Source of the DNA: Stappia sp. ES.058
GTDB taxonomy: Bacteria > Pseudomonadota > Alphaproteobacteria > Rhizobiales > Stappiaceae
Reading direction: 5' to 3'
DNA: 64,000 nucleotides
Assembly (NCBI RefSeq): GCF_900105595.1
Contig: NZ_LT629784.1
Span: 2,666,001 to 2,730,000 of the forward strand
Below are positions 43,617 to 52,615 of the stretch, in pieces. Below the pieces are notes generated by a model. That model did no database searches. It was not told the DNA's origin and saw only the letters and a list, made by a program, of their open reading frames with translations. Positions within the stretch are counted from its first letter, which is position 1. Each line of letters begins with the position of its first letter. A program made the position numbers and the translations under genes.

Positions 43617-45257
43617 ATGACGCAGCCCGACATGCCGCAAGACCTGAAGCGCCGGGCGGCCGAATTGCAGGCAAAAGGTCTGCGTCAAATCCTTGCCGAC
43701 GATCCGGGTCGCTTCGATGCGTTGTCTTTCACGCTTGATGACCTGCTCGTGGATTTTTCGAAGATGCACTGGGACCTTGAGGCCATCACCGCACTTGCGG
43801 ATCTCGCCCGCGAGCGCGGTGTGGAAGATCGCCGCGACGCGATGTTTTCCGGCGAGGCAATCAACGAGACGGAAGGCCGCGCGGTGTTGCATGTCGCACT
43901 GCGCAACCGCGGCGAAGGTCCCGTCATGGTCGACGGGCACGACATCATGCCGGACGTAGCCGAAACGCTTGCCCGCGTCGAAGCCTTTGCCGACGGCATT
44001 CGTTCAGGTGTCGTCGCCGGCCAGTCCGGGAACCCGATTTCGGATGTCGTGAACATCGGCATCGGCGGATCGGACCTTGGTCCGGCGATGGTCACGCAGG
44101 CACTCTCGCCTTATGCCGACGGCCCGCGCGTGCATTTCGTGTCCAATGTCGACGGCGCGCATGTTGCCGATACGCTCGCCGGGCTCGATCCAGCGCGCAC
44201 GCTTGTGATCGTCGCCTCCAAGACCTTCACCACCACCGAGACGATGACAAACGCTCGAACCGCGCGGCGATGGATCGTCGACGCCCTTGGCGAGGAGGCC
44301 GTCGGGGCACATTTTGCCGCCGTCTCGACCGCGCTCGACAAGGTCGCAGCCTTCGGCATCGACCAGAGCCGGGTGTTTGGTTTCTGGGACTGGGTCGGCG
44401 GGCGCTACTCCGTCTGGTCGGCAATCGGCCTGCCTGTGATGCTGGCGATCGGCGCGCGGGATTTCGGTCGGTTTCTCGATGGCGCCCGTGCCATGGACCG
44501 ACACTTCCAGACCGCGCCGCTTGACGATAACCTGCCGGTTCTGATGGGGCTTGCCGGTGTCTGGCACCGCAATTTTTGCGGCTTTCCGGCCCGCGCCGTG
44601 CTGCCCTACGACCAACGCCTTGCGCGCCTGCCCGCCTATCTTCAACAACTCGACATGGAATCAAACGGCAAACGCGTCACGCTGTCGGGTGCTCCCGCGA
44701 GGGAGGCGACCGGCCCCCTGGTCTGGGGGGAGCCGGGAACCAACGGCCAGCATGCCTTCTACCAGTTGCTGCATCAGGGCACCGATGTGATCCCGTGCGA
44801 ATTCATCGTCGCAGCCCGCGGACACGAGCCCGATCTTGCGCACCATCATGCGCTTCTGGTCGCCAATTGCCTGGCGCAATCGGAAGCGCTGATGAAGGGT
44901 CAGACGCTCGAAGAGGCCGAGGCGTCCTTGCGCGCGCAAGGCGCAAGCGAGACCGAAGCAAGTCGCCTTGCCCCGCACAAGGTGTTTCCCGGCAACCGAC
45001 CGTCAATCACCCTGGTTCACGACAAGCTGACACCCTTCGCGCTCGGGCGTCTGATCGCGCTCTATGAGCACCGCGTCTTCGTCGAAGGCGCGATCTGGAA
45101 CATCAACTCCTTCGATCAATGGGGGGTCGAACTTGGCAAGACGCTTGCCACCGAGTTGCTGCCAATGGTCGACGGACGCGTGATGGCCAAGGACCGGGAC
45201 GCCTCCACCCTCGGCCTGCTGGCAAGGGTGGGAGAACCACGGATTTCTTCAAAATAA
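43617..45257 (+). CDS. pgi: Glucose-6-phosphate isomerase
   Basis: Interconverts fructose 6-phosphate and glucose 6-phosphate; 546 residues. Signature regions are [17 protein letters not shown] and [18 protein letters not shown], with [14 protein letters not shown] at the sugar-phosphate site. GGGGGAGGAG lies 9 bases before the ATG at 43617. In this island it links F6P made by FrcK with Zwf, completing the path from fructose into the Entner-Doudoroff route. Confidence 0.95.
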   Translation: MTQPDMPQDLKRRAAELQAKGLRQILADDPGRFDALSFTLDDLLVDFSKMHWDLEAITALADLARERGVEDRRDAMFSGEAINETEGRAVLHVALRNRGEGPVMVDGHDIMPDVAETLARVEAFADGIRSGVVAGQSGNPISDVVNIGIGGSDLGPAMVTQALSPYADGPRVHFVSNVDGAHVADTLAGLDPARTLVIVASKTFTTTETMTNARTARRWIVDALGEEAVGAHFAAVSTALDKVAAFGIDQSRVFGFWDWVGGRYSVWSAIGLPVMLAIGARDFGRFLDGARAMDRHFQTAPLDDNLPVLMGLAGVWHRNFCGFPARAVLPYDQRLARLPAYLQQLDMESNGKRVTLSGAPAREATGPLVWGEPGTNGQHAFYQLLHQGTDVIPCEFIVAARGHEPDLAHHHALLVANCLAQSEALMKGQTLEEAEASLRAQGASETEASRLAPHKVFPGNRPSITLVHDKLTPFALGRLIALYEHRVFVEGAIWNINSFDQWGVELGKTLATELLPMVDGRVMAKDRDASTLGLLARVGEPRISSK

Positions 45258-45416
45258 CGCAAATTGTATGTTCCAGGTCACAGCTTGGCCTTCAAGCCAG
45301 CCTAGACTGGTCACGAATTTGATGTTGTGATGGAAACAAGACGGGGCTCCCGTCGAGTGTCGGCGTCTGGCCGCATTGGACCAAAACCGACAGACAGGAA
45401 TTGAAGGAGCGAACAA

Positions 45417-45686
45417 ATGCTGAAGATTGTTCTGGTAAGCGGCGCAGCACTTCTGCTTGTGGCCTGTCAATCAGACAGCCAGCGCGACCGGACGCTCGTT
45501 GGCGGCGGTCTTGGCGCGGCGACCGGCGCTGCCGTGGGCGCGGCCGCCACGGGCGATGTCGGCGGCGCACTCGTCGGCGGCGTTGTCGGCGGTGTCGGCG
45601 GTGCCATGGTCGGCTCGGCAACAACGCCGAAAAACTGCATCGCGCGCGACCGCTATGGTCGCCGTGTCCGGGTTGCCTGCCCGTAA
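45417..45686 (+). CDS. Glycine-zipper lipoprotein, copy 1
   Basis: Small exported lipoprotein of 89 residues. Signal with lipobox LLVAC (Cys17), then QSDSQRDRTLVGGG, a glycine-zipper stretch of GAATGAAVGAA type (about 30-70), and a conserved tail TTPKNCIARDRYGRRVRVACP with two cysteines. Related proteins (YMGG/OsmB-like) associate with the outer membrane in stress responses. A close copy follows 95 bases downstream. AAGGAGCG precedes the ATG. Confidence 0.82.
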   Translation: MLKIVLVSGAALLLVACQSDSQRDRTLVGGGLGAATGAAVGAAATGDVGGALVGGVVGGVGGAMVGSATTPKNCIARDRYGRRVRVACP

Positions 45687-45697
45687 CAGGCTTTGCG

Positions 45698-45729
45698 CCA
45701 TTGCGCCCGAGTCCTTTTCGGCGCAATGG
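45698..45729. repeat. Hairpin between the two lipoprotein genes
   Basis: Perfect 10-bp arms CCATTGCGCC / GGCGCAATGG around a 12-base loop. No U-tract follows, so it may act as attenuator or mRNA stabiliser between the duplicated genes. Confidence 0.5.
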
Positions 45730-45781
45730 TAAACTTGACTGAAGTGTCCGCGTGGGCGGCATTCTCTTGGAGTGTTTATAG

Positions 45782-46051
45782 ATGAAGAAAGTCGTTCTCG
45801 TTTCCACAGCGGCCCTGCTCTTGGCGGCCTGTCAGTCCGACAGCCAGCGAGACCGGACACTGATCGGCGGCGGCCTCGGCGCTGCGACGGGCGCCGCAAT
45901 CGGCGCGGCAACGGGCGGTGGCGTCGGTGCAGCGCTCGCCGGCGCGGCCATCGGCGGTGTCGGCGGCGGTGTCGTCGGCGCGGCCACCACGCCGAAGAAC
46001 TGCGTCGCGACCGACCGCTACGGACGCCGCTACCGGGTGGTCTGCCCGTAA
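45782..46051 (+). CDS. Glycine-zipper lipoprotein, copy 2
   Basis: 89-residue paralogue of the preceding gene with the same plan: lipobox LLAAC, QSDSQRDRTLIGGG, glycine zipper, and tail TTPKNCVATDRYGRRYRVVCP. The two proteins differ mainly in the signal and zipper, which points to a tandem duplication. It ends before a bidirectional terminator shared with ald. Confidence 0.82.
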   Translation: MKKVVLVSTAALLLAACQSDSQRDRTLIGGGLGAATGAAIGAATGGGVGAALAGAAIGGVGGGVVGAATTPKNCVATDRYGRRYRVVCP

Positions 46052-46106
46052 GGCACGACCGCACGGCGCTGCGACGTTTCTGCCGTCGCCACGATACAAG
46101 ACAAAA

Positions 46107-46137
46107 GCCCGGCGGGGAGACCCCCGCCGGGCATTTT
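46107..46137. terminator. Bidirectional terminator between lipoprotein 2 and ald
   Basis: Perfect 11-bp stem GCCCGGCGGGG / CCCCGCCGGGC with loop AGAC. It is preceded by ACAAAA and followed by ATTTTC, so it can work for both convergent genes. Confidence 0.88.
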
Positions 46138-46180
46138 CATCTGTGGTCCCGCAAGGCTGCGTGCAAAGGCCCGGCCCGTA

Positions 46181-47314
46181 TCAGGCCGCGGCGGCCACCC
46201 CGCCCAGCGCAACTCCGGGGCTGACGAATTCATAGCCGAGCGCATCGGCCACCGCCTTGACAGTCACCCGCCCGGCGTGAACGTTCAGCCCGTTCAGCAG
46301 ATGCGGATCGCCGGCGAGCGCCTTCTGGTAGCCATGGTTGGCAAGCGCCAGCGTGAAGGGCAGCGTCGCGTTGTTGAGCGCATGCGCGGAGGTTTTCGGT
46401 ACGGCGCCCGGCATGTTGGCAACGCAATAATGCACAACGTCGTCGACGACATAGGTCGGCTCGGCATGGGTCGTGGCATGCGAGGTCTCGAAGCAGCCGC
46501 CCTGGTCGATGGCGACATCCACCAGCACGGAGCCTGCCTTCATCCGGCGGACATGATCGGCGGTCACCAGTTTGGGGGCCGCTGCACCGGCCACGAGCAC
46601 GGCGCCGATCACCAGATCGGCATCGAGCACATATTCCTCAATGGCCGCGCGCGTCGAATAAACGGTGCGCAAGGCCGCGCCAAAGCGGGCCGACAGACCG
46701 CCGAGCACATCGATGGAGCGATCCAGCACGGTCACATCCGCGCCGAGGCCGAGCGCCATGGTGATCGCATGGGCGCCGACGACACCGCCGCCGATAACGA
46801 CGACCTTCGCCGGCGCAACACCCGGAACGCCGCCAAGCAGCATCCCGGCACCGCCGTGGGCACGCTCCAGCGCCGTTGCGCCCGCCTGCACCGACAGCCG
46901 ACCGGCCACCTGCGACATCGGCGCCAGCAGCGGCAGCCCGCCGCGCCCGTCCGTCACGGTCTCATAGGCAATGCAGGTCGCACCCGACTTCACCAGGTCA
47001 GCCGTTTGCTGCGCATCCGGCGCAAGGTGCAGATAGGTGAAGAGGATATGGTCGGGCCGCAACATGGCACGTTCGACGGCCTGCGGTTCCTTGACCTTGA
47101 CGATCATCTGCGCGGCGTCGAAGACCTCGGCCGCAGTTTGCAGAATGCGCGCGCCGGCGGTCTGATACACATCGTCTCCCGAGCCGATGCCCGCACCCGC
47201 CTGCGTCTCGATGACGACGTCATGGCCGTTTGCAACGAGTTCGCGCACGCTCTCGGGCGTCAGCCCGACGCGATACTCGTGATTCTTGATCTCCTTCGGC
47301 ACACCGATACGCAT
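46181..47314 (-). CDS. ald: Alanine dehydrogenase
   Basis: NAD-dependent L-alanine dehydrogenase of 377 residues, linking alanine to pyruvate and ammonia. It starts [20 protein letters not shown], a hallmark of the family; the Rossmann motif is [30 protein letters not shown]74-region KVKEPQ and the catalytic His region LHLAPD are present. The gene is divergent from an Lrp/AsnC regulator, the common ald/aldR arrangement, so induction by alanine is likely. Confidence 0.94.
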   Translation of the reverse strand: MRIGVPKEIKNHEYRVGLTPESVRELVANGHDVVIETQAGAGIGSGDDVYQTAGARILQTAAEVFDAAQMIVKVKEPQAVERAMLRPDHILFTYLHLAPDAQQTADLVKSGATCIAYETVTDGRGGLPLLAPMSQVAGRLSVQAGATALERAHGGAGMLLGGVPGVAPAKVVVIGGGVVGAHAITMALGLGADVTVLDRSIDVLGGLSARFGAALRTVYSTRAAIEEYVLDADLVIGAVLVAGAAAPKLVTADHVRRMKAGSVLVDVAIDQGGCFETSHATTHAEPTYVVDDVVHYCVANMPGAVPKTSAHALNNATLPFTLALANHGYQKALAGDPHLLNGLNVHAGRVTVKAVADALGYEFVSPGVALGGVAAAA

Positions 47315-47446
47315 GAATGTTTCCTCCTCCAGGGCGGCAAGCCATATCTAAGAGCTCAAGGATACGCCGCGTTTCATCGAATGTGCTTGCGAACTTGACA
47401 CCATTTGAAGGGATGACGCAATTTTACGGCGTATTATGCTGATCGA

Positions 47447-47458
47447 ACAAAATTTTGT
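47447..47458. promoter_or_regulatory. Candidate Lrp-type operator ACAAAATTTTGT
   Basis: Perfect 12-base palindrome in the 161-base divergent region between ald and the Lrp/AsnC gene, with AT-rich flanks from 47410 onward. AT-rich palindromes of this size suit Lrp/AsnC proteins. Confidence 0.5.
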
Positions 47459-47475
47459 GCGATGGAGGATCACCC

Positions 47476-47970
47476 ATGCCATTCGACCGGATCGACCGGC
47501 GCATCCTTACCTTGCTGCAGAGCGACGGGCGGATCTCGAACAGCGAACTGGCCGATGCCGTCGGGCTCTCGCCGTCCGCCTGCCTTCGCCGGGTGCGTGC
47601 GCTGGAGGAGTCCGGGGTGATAGAGCGCTACGTGGCGCTTCTCGACCAGGAACGGATCGGTCGGCGGATGGATATTTTCGTCGAGATCTCATTGAACTCT
47701 CAATCCAACGAGGTTCTCACCGCGTTCGAGGAGGCGGTCGCGCAATCGCCGGAAATCATGGAGTGCTACCTGATGGCCGGCGACGCGGACTACATGCTGC
47801 GCATCGCGGCCGCCGACCCCACCCATTTCGAACACATCCATCGCGCCCATCTTACCCGGCTGCCCGGGGTATCGCGGATGCGCTCGTCTTTCGCGATCCG
47901 CACCATTGCGAAGAGCACGGCCTTTCCTCTGCCCGGCCCGCGTCAAGAGCCGCAACGCGACAAGGGGTGA
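47476..47970 (+). CDS. Lrp/AsnC-family regulator, probably of ald
   Basis: 164-residue regulator with an N-terminal helix-turn-helix (ISNSELADAVGLSPSACLRRVRAL) and the RAM ligand domain (about 65-150, with CYLMAGDADYMLRIAA). GGAGGATC precedes the ATG at 47476; an ATG at 47455 is less good. Its position next to ald suggests it senses alanine or a related amino acid and controls ald. Confidence 0.9.
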   Translation: MPFDRIDRRILTLLQSDGRISNSELADAVGLSPSACLRRVRALEESGVIERYVALLDQERIGRRMDIFVEISLNSQSNEVLTAFEEAVAQSPEIMECYLMAGDADYMLRIAAADPTHFEHIHRAHLTRLPGVSRMRSSFAIRTIAKSTAFPLPGPRQEPQRDKG

Positions 47971-48058
47971 CCGTCTCAATAATGCGAGAAGCTGCAAGAA
48001 GTCACGGTAACAAAGAGATATCTCACCGGTGGGAAATCCGGAGTATTGCTGATAGGGT

Positions 48059-48589
48059 ATGGAAAACAGACAGTGTGGGTCTTCTAGATCTGGCGAAATG
48101 GCCATGCTCGAAACCAACAGTTTGCCCTGTGCAGCTCCCTTGACCGTCCTTCTCGTCGATGACGATCGCGACGACATCTGGCTTGTCGACCGCCTGTTTC
48201 GAAAGGCCATGCCTGACGGACACACGCTGAACGTGATAGCAATACCGGGCGGGACGGCGGCGCTGGAATGGATTGGCGAGGCCCAAAGCGCCGGCCATCC
48301 CATGCCGGACCTCATCGTGCTCGACATCAACATGCCCGGCCTGTCGGGCCTGGACCTTCTGCGGGTTCTCAGAGCGCGCCCCAGATTTCTTGCAACCCCC
48401 ATCCTGGTTCTGACGACCAGCGACGAGGCGGAGATTGGCGCGCAGGCACGCTGCGCGGGAGCGAATGCGGTCCTGACCAAACCGGACACGATGGAAAAGC
48501 TGGAAGATCTTGTCCGCAAGGTCCGCGAGACCTGGCTCTCCACACCGGCGCCCCGCGACACGCGCGCACCAAGGCAAGCGATCGGCTGA
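48059..48589 (+). CDS. Single-domain response regulator (receiver)
   Basis: 176-residue protein made of one receiver domain (about 28-155), with acidic residues in LLVDDDRDDIWLVDRLF, the phospho-acceptor Asp in LIVLDINMPG, the switch Thr in LVLTTSDEAE and the conserved Lys in NAVLTKPD. There is no output domain; the DDDRDD start is typical of Rcp1-like regulators that work with phytochrome-type kinases. No kinase gene is adjacent. Starts at 48098 or 48104 are also possible. Confidence 0.85.
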   Translation: MENRQCGSSRSGEMAMLETNSLPCAAPLTVLLVDDDRDDIWLVDRLFRKAMPDGHTLNVIAIPGGTAALEWIGEAQSAGHPMPDLIVLDINMPGLSGLDLLRVLRARPRFLATPILVLTTSDEAEIGAQARCAGANAVLTKPDTMEKLEDLVRKVRETWLSTPAPRDTRAPRQAIG

Positions 48590-48733
48590 CACGCACGACA
48601 ACGCCCCTCATCCCTGTTCCCGCGCCCCGCCCCTGCACCCGGCCAGCGGCTTCGGCCTTGATCGCCAGTGGCTTTCGTCCGACACAAGGGTTTCGCCGGT
48701 CAGGTGGATCGTCTCCCATACGAAGGTTGTTTC

Positions 48734-49633
48734 ATGACCCAGCCCGATTTCATCTCACGATCCATCACCCGGCTGAGCGACACCCGAAGCGATCTGGCCG
48801 AGTGTCCGACCTGGGATGGCCGCAGCCAGACCCTCTACTGGTGCGACATTCTGGGCAAGCAGCTGATCGCGCGTGACTGGGCGAGCGGCACCGAGACCAT
48901 TCGCGCCCTGCCGGACGTCATCGGCTCCTTTGGCCTCACCATGGATCCCGGAACGCTGATTGTCGCCCTGCGCGACAGCGTCGGGCTGCTGGACCTGGCA
49001 AGCGGAGACATCGCCGCGCTGGTGTCCATCGAGGCGGACGATCCGCGCACGCGGCTGAACGATGGCAAGGTCGGCCCCGACGGCGCGTTCTGGGTCGGCA
49101 CCATGGACGACCGCCCCGACCGGAAACCGATTGGAGCGCTCTACCGGATCGACGCCGGCGGCGGTTGCACGCGCGTGATCGAGGAGGTGACGGTTTCGAA
49201 CGGCTTGGCCTGGTCGCCCGACAACAAGACGCTCTACCATGCCGACAGCCGCCCCGGACGGATCGAGACCTGGGACTTCGACGTGGCGAGCGGAACCATT
49301 TCGAACCGCCATCCCTTTGCGCAGATGACCAACGAGAGCGGCCGGCCGGATGGCGGCACGATGGATGCGGAGGGGCACTATTGGTCGGCCGGCGTCTCCG
49401 CGGGCGTCGTCAATCGATTTGCGCCCGACGGCACGCTGACAGAGACGCTGGCGATGCCGGTGCCCCGTCCAACGATGCCGTGTTTTTGCGGGCCCGATCT
49501 GGACACGCTGGTCATCACCAGCCTGCGACCGCTCGCCGACGCGCAGATGCTGGCAGACTATCCCGATTCAGGTCTGGTGTTTTCGCTGTCGCCCGGGGTC
49601 AGCGGCCTGCCCGGTCATCTCTTCAGGCTTTGA
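48734..49633 (+). CDS. SMP-30/gluconolactonase-family lactonase
   Basis: Six-bladed beta-propeller of the SMP-30/LRE family, 299 residues. Metal-ligand residues are suggested by LAECPTWD (Glu), NDGKVGPDGAFWVGTMD (Asn and Asp) and VSNGLAWSPDNKTLYHADS. Members hydrolyse sugar lactones such as glucono- or arabino-lactone. As no pgl is found with zwf, it may supply a lactonase function, but 6-phosphogluconolactone is not a proven substrate for this family. AAGG lies 7 bases before the ATG at 48734. Confidence 0.87.
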   Translation: MTQPDFISRSITRLSDTRSDLAECPTWDGRSQTLYWCDILGKQLIARDWASGTETIRALPDVIGSFGLTMDPGTLIVALRDSVGLLDLASGDIAALVSIEADDPRTRLNDGKVGPDGAFWVGTMDDRPDRKPIGALYRIDAGGGCTRVIEEVTVSNGLAWSPDNKTLYHADSRPGRIETWDFDVASGTISNRHPFAQMTNESGRPDGGTMDAEGHYWSAGVSAGVVNRFAPDGTLTETLAMPVPRPTMPCFCGPDLDTLVITSLRPLADAQMLADYPDSGLVFSLSPGVSGLPGHLFRL

Positions 49634-49651
49634 AGTCCGGCACCGGGCCGA

Positions 49652-50440
49652 TCACTCGGTCCCGCCCTCGACCACGGCGCGCGGCAGCACCGCATGCGCC
49701 TCTTCCGGCGCGCCCTCGCCCCAGGTCGGGGCAAGATCGTGATCGACGGCAATGCGCTCGTCGAAGACAAAGCAGTCGCCGCGCCAGAGGCTGTCCTCGC
49801 GCGGCACCTGCTCGAGATAGTTCAGGATACCGCCATCGAGATGGTAGACCTCGCCAAATCCCTGCTCGAGCAACAGCGACGTCGCTTTTTCGCAGCGGAT
49901 ACCGCCGGTGCAAAACATCGCGACCTTGGGTTTGTCGGCCATAGCCGGCGCGGATCTCACCCAGTCCGGAAACGAGCGGAAGCTGCGCGTTTGCGGCGAG
50001 ACAGCCCCTTCGAACGTCCCGAAGGCGACCTCGTAGTCGTTGCGCGTGTCGATCAGCACCACATCCGGATCCTGCAACAGCGCGTTCCAGTCTTCTGGCG
50101 CGACATAGGTGCCAACCTTTCCAACCGGATCGATCCCCTCGACGCCGAGCGACACGATCTCGCGTTTCAGCCGCACCTTGAGCCTTTTGAACGGCATGCG
50201 CTGCGCGCGCGAGGTCTTTTCCTGAAGGTCCGAGAGGCGCGGATCCGCCCTGAGATGGTCAAGCACCGCCGCGACGCCGTCCTCGGTGCCGGCAATCGTT
50301 CCGTTGACCCCTTCCGCCGCCAGAAGAATGGAACCGCGCACCCCGGCCCCGCAGGCGAGCGCGGCGAGGGGCGCCTTGAGCTCGGCGAAATCGTCGAGCG
50401 CAGCGAAATGATAGAACGCGGAGATGCGATAGTCGGCCAT
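49652..50440 (-). CDS. trhO: tRNA uridine(34) hydroxylase TrhO (rhodanese fold)
   Basis: 262-residue YceA/TrhO-type protein that makes 5-hydroxyuridine at tRNA wobble position 34 using oxygen. The N-terminal part has YHFAALDDFAELKAPL; the rhodanese domain (about 120-215) has LIDTRNDYEV and the active Cys loop FCTGGIRCEKATSLLL, followed by YHLDGGILNYLEQV. The start at 50440 gives the family N-terminus. It is convergent with the SMP-30 gene, 19 bases away. Confidence 0.92.
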   Translation of the reverse strand: MADYRISAFYHFAALDDFAELKAPLAALACGAGVRGSILLAAEGVNGTIAGTEDGVAAVLDHLRADPRLSDLQEKTSRAQRMPFKRLKVRLKREIVSLGVEGIDPVGKVGTYVAPEDWNALLQDPDVVLIDTRNDYEVAFGTFEGAVSPQTRSFRSFPDWVRSAPAMADKPKVAMFCTGGIRCEKATSLLLEQGFGEVYHLDGGILNYLEQVPREDSLWRGDCFVFDERIAVDHDLAPTWGEGAPEEAHAVLPRAVVEGGTE

Positions 50441-50541
50441 TGGGATCTCAAGATAGCGGACACCCGTGGCGGGCGACGATGCGCGCCTTGTACACCCGCC
50501 GTCGCGCCACGTGCAATCACATCCCACTCGCACGTCGCCCG

Positions 50542-51255
50542 TTACCAGGCGAGCCGTTCGCCCGTATAGCTGAAGAACCCGCCCGTTTGCGAGGCATCGG
50601 CCGTGTCGATCACGGACAAAAGCCGTTCCCCCGCCACCTCCGGCGCCTGCACCTCAAGGCCGGCCTTCGCGAACGGCTTCGACAATCCCGTATCGACCGT
50701 GCCGGGGTGAAGCGCCAGAACCGCAAGCTCCGGCGCCCGACGACCAAGCTCGATTGAGGCCGTCCGAACGATCTGGTTCAGCCCGGCCTTCGCCGCGCGG
50801 TAGCTGATCCAGCCGCCCAGACCGTTGTCGGAAATGCTGCCGACCTTGGCCGACAGTGTTGCGAACACTGCCTTGCCGTCGCGCGCCATCAAGGGACCGA
50901 AATGTTTCAGGAGAAGCGCCGGCCCGATCGCGTTGATCGCATAGGAACGCGCCATCTGGACGGGATCGATCTGGCGCAGCGCCTTTTCCGGCGCCATTTC
51001 CTCATCCGCCAGAATCCCGGTTGCATCGATGACCAGGCGCAGCGGCCCCTGCTCTTTCATGAAAGCCGCCGCCTCGGCGATTGAGGCTTCGTCGAGAAGA
51101 TCGAGCGCCGGGGTCGTTCGCCGCGACAGACCGATCACGGTGTCGAACGTGCCGCTCGCCTCGAGATGCTCGATGAGAGCGCCGCCGATCCCGCCGGTGG
51201 ATCCGATGACGACGGCAAGGCCGCCACCGGAAAAACTGTTCAGGGAAAGGGTCAT
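50542..51255 (-). CDS. SDR-family oxidoreductase, CsgA-like
   Basis: 237-residue short-chain dehydrogenase with GSTGGIGGALIEHL at the cofactor site, the catalytic Ser in FATLSAKVGSI and an intact Tyr-x-x-x-Lys (SYRAAKAGLNQ). The C-terminus has LHPGTVDTGLSKPF. It resembles the CsgA/C-factor-like SDR group of unknown substrate. The chosen ATG at 51255 has GAGG just upstream; the frame continues further without similarity. It lies between trhO and the SLAC1-like gene on the same strand. Confidence 0.87.
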   Translation of the reverse strand: MTLSLNSFSGGGLAVVIGSTGGIGGALIEHLEASGTFDTVIGLSRRTTPALDLLDEASIAEAAAFMKEQGPLRLVIDATGILADEEMAPEKALRQIDPVQMARSYAINAIGPALLLKHFGPLMARDGKAVFATLSAKVGSISDNGLGGWISYRAAKAGLNQIVRTASIELGRRAPELAVLALHPGTVDTGLSKPFAKAGLEVQAPEVAGERLLSVIDTADASQTGGFFSYTGERLAW

Positions 51256-51361
51256 GTGCCTCGTTACGACGGGCGCTGCCGCCCGGTTCATACGCCCTTG
51301 CAACAGCCCCGTGTCCTGGCCGGGAGGCATGCAGAATACCTCCCGATGCACTGCGCCCCCC

Positions 51362-52579
51362 TCAGGCGGCAGAGACCTGTGCCGCGGACGCATCTCCGGG
51401 CCGTGCGCCGAGCAGCCTGGCGTTCAGCCGGAAATATATGCGGATGGTCTGCACCAGCAAGAGCGCGAGCGGCAGATAGAGCAGGAACCAGACCGGGGAA
51501 AACCGTTCGACGACACCCAGCCGAACCAGCCCGGCATTGATGACGAAGTTCCCGAACACCCAGAGCGCCACGCCCGGGCAGATCAGCGCGAACGATCCGG
51601 GAGACCGTTCGTCTCCACTGACGTAGCGGTCGAAATAGCCGAAACGGCGCATCACCGCATAGCCGATCACCCCGAAGAGAATCTGGACGGCAAACAGCGT
51701 GGCGAGAAAGAAGAAGGCGGAGCCTGGATGCCATTCCGCACCGAACGTATGCGCAAGACCCATGTTCAGTCGGTAGAGCGCGATGCCAAGGACCGTGACG
51801 ATCGGGATGAGGATCCAAAGTGTCGGTGTGGTCTCGAGACTTGCGGCATGCTCCATCATCGCCCGAAATCCGAGCACCAGCATGATCGCCCCGAAGACAA
51901 GTGCGGCCACGATGAACACCAGCGACAGCATCGTCGCGATGGCCGTGACCGCCGGAGAATGGCTCATCGCCGCCGGGGCGGACAGCCCGACCCCCACCAT
52001 GGCGAAGGCGAAGACCGAGAGCATCTGCCCGAAACTGTTGTTGCTGGCGCAATCGAACCCGCCGCTGGTAAGGACCCGCGAGAGAAAATCGGTGAAGATC
52101 CGCATGGCGTAGACGCCGATGGCGAGAAAAACCGCGATCGCGACCGGAAACAGATATTCGACATAGGCCCACAGACCGGGAACGAACAGCGCGCCGACGA
52201 TGAAGGCGGCATTGACCGTCATCGCCAGGGTCAGCGGGACCGTCATCAACTGGGTTTCGCCGTTGCCGCTTCTTAGCGTCCGGTAGGCCGCCCCCTTGCG
52301 GAACAGGGCGTATTCGCGCAGATTCCACACAAGCGTGCGCATATGGATCGCGGCAAAGACCGCAACACCCAGATATCCGACCGCGATCAGTCCCTTCATC
52401 GCCAGCGATCCGGACAGGAACGCGACCATCAAGGTATCGAATGTGGGGATGGGAGTGCCCTTGTGCGGTGTCATCCACATCAGGAACATGAAGAAGGCGA
52501 CCGACAGGCCGCCGGCCCCCAGCGAGGACAGGAAGTACAAAGGGGAATACCGCTCCCCGAGATTGCTTGCGTAGCGCAT
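51362..52579 (-). CDS. Ten-helix membrane protein, SLAC1/TDT-like
   Basis: Inner-membrane protein of 405 residues with about ten hydrophobic helices. Conserved-looking loops are NLGERYSPLYFLSSLGAGG near the start and GGFDCASNNSFGQML in the middle. It resembles SLAC1/TehA-type anion channels, and possibly the family that NCBI names TsoY; both are recollections, not tests. Translation likely starts at the ATG at 52579, which has AAAGGG 6 bases upstream; an ATG at 52594 has none. The operator just upstream (52596-52615) points to control by a sulfide/persulfide-sensing repressor, so transport of a sulfur anion is a reasonable guess. Confidence 0.72.
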   Translation of the reverse strand: MRYASNLGERYSPLYFLSSLGAGGLSVAFFMFLMWMTPHKGTPIPTFDTLMVAFLSGSLAMKGLIAVGYLGVAVFAAIHMRTLVWNLREYALFRKGAAYRTLRSGNGETQLMTVPLTLAMTVNAAFIVGALFVPGLWAYVEYLFPVAIAVFLAIGVYAMRIFTDFLSRVLTSGGFDCASNNSFGQMLSVFAFAMVGVGLSAPAAMSHSPAVTAIATMLSLVFIVAALVFGAIMLVLGFRAMMEHAASLETTPTLWILIPIVTVLGIALYRLNMGLAHTFGAEWHPGSAFFFLATLFAVQILFGVIGYAVMRRFGYFDRYVSGDERSPGSFALICPGVALWVFGNFVINAGLVRLGVVERFSPVWFLLYLPLALLLVQTIRIYFRLNARLLGARPGDASAAQVSAA

Positions 52580-52595
52580 CGGACACCCTTTCATA

Positions 52596-52615
52596 ATATT
52601 CGTATATTAGAATAT
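52596..52615. promoter_or_regulatory. SqrR/BigR-type operator ATATTC-N8-GAATAT
   Basis: ATATTCGTATATTAGAATAT: perfect 6-bp arms around 8 bases, fitting the ATTC-N8-GAAT pattern I recall for the sulfide-responsive ArsR-family repressors SqrR/BigR. It lies 17 bases before the start codon of the SLAC1-like gene in an AT-rich island, where it would overlap the promoter or transcription start. Confidence 0.65.

Noticed and set aside
48015..48024. Short palindrome GAGATATCTC before the response regulator
   Set aside because: Ten bases only, and palindromes of this length are expected by chance; no supporting context.
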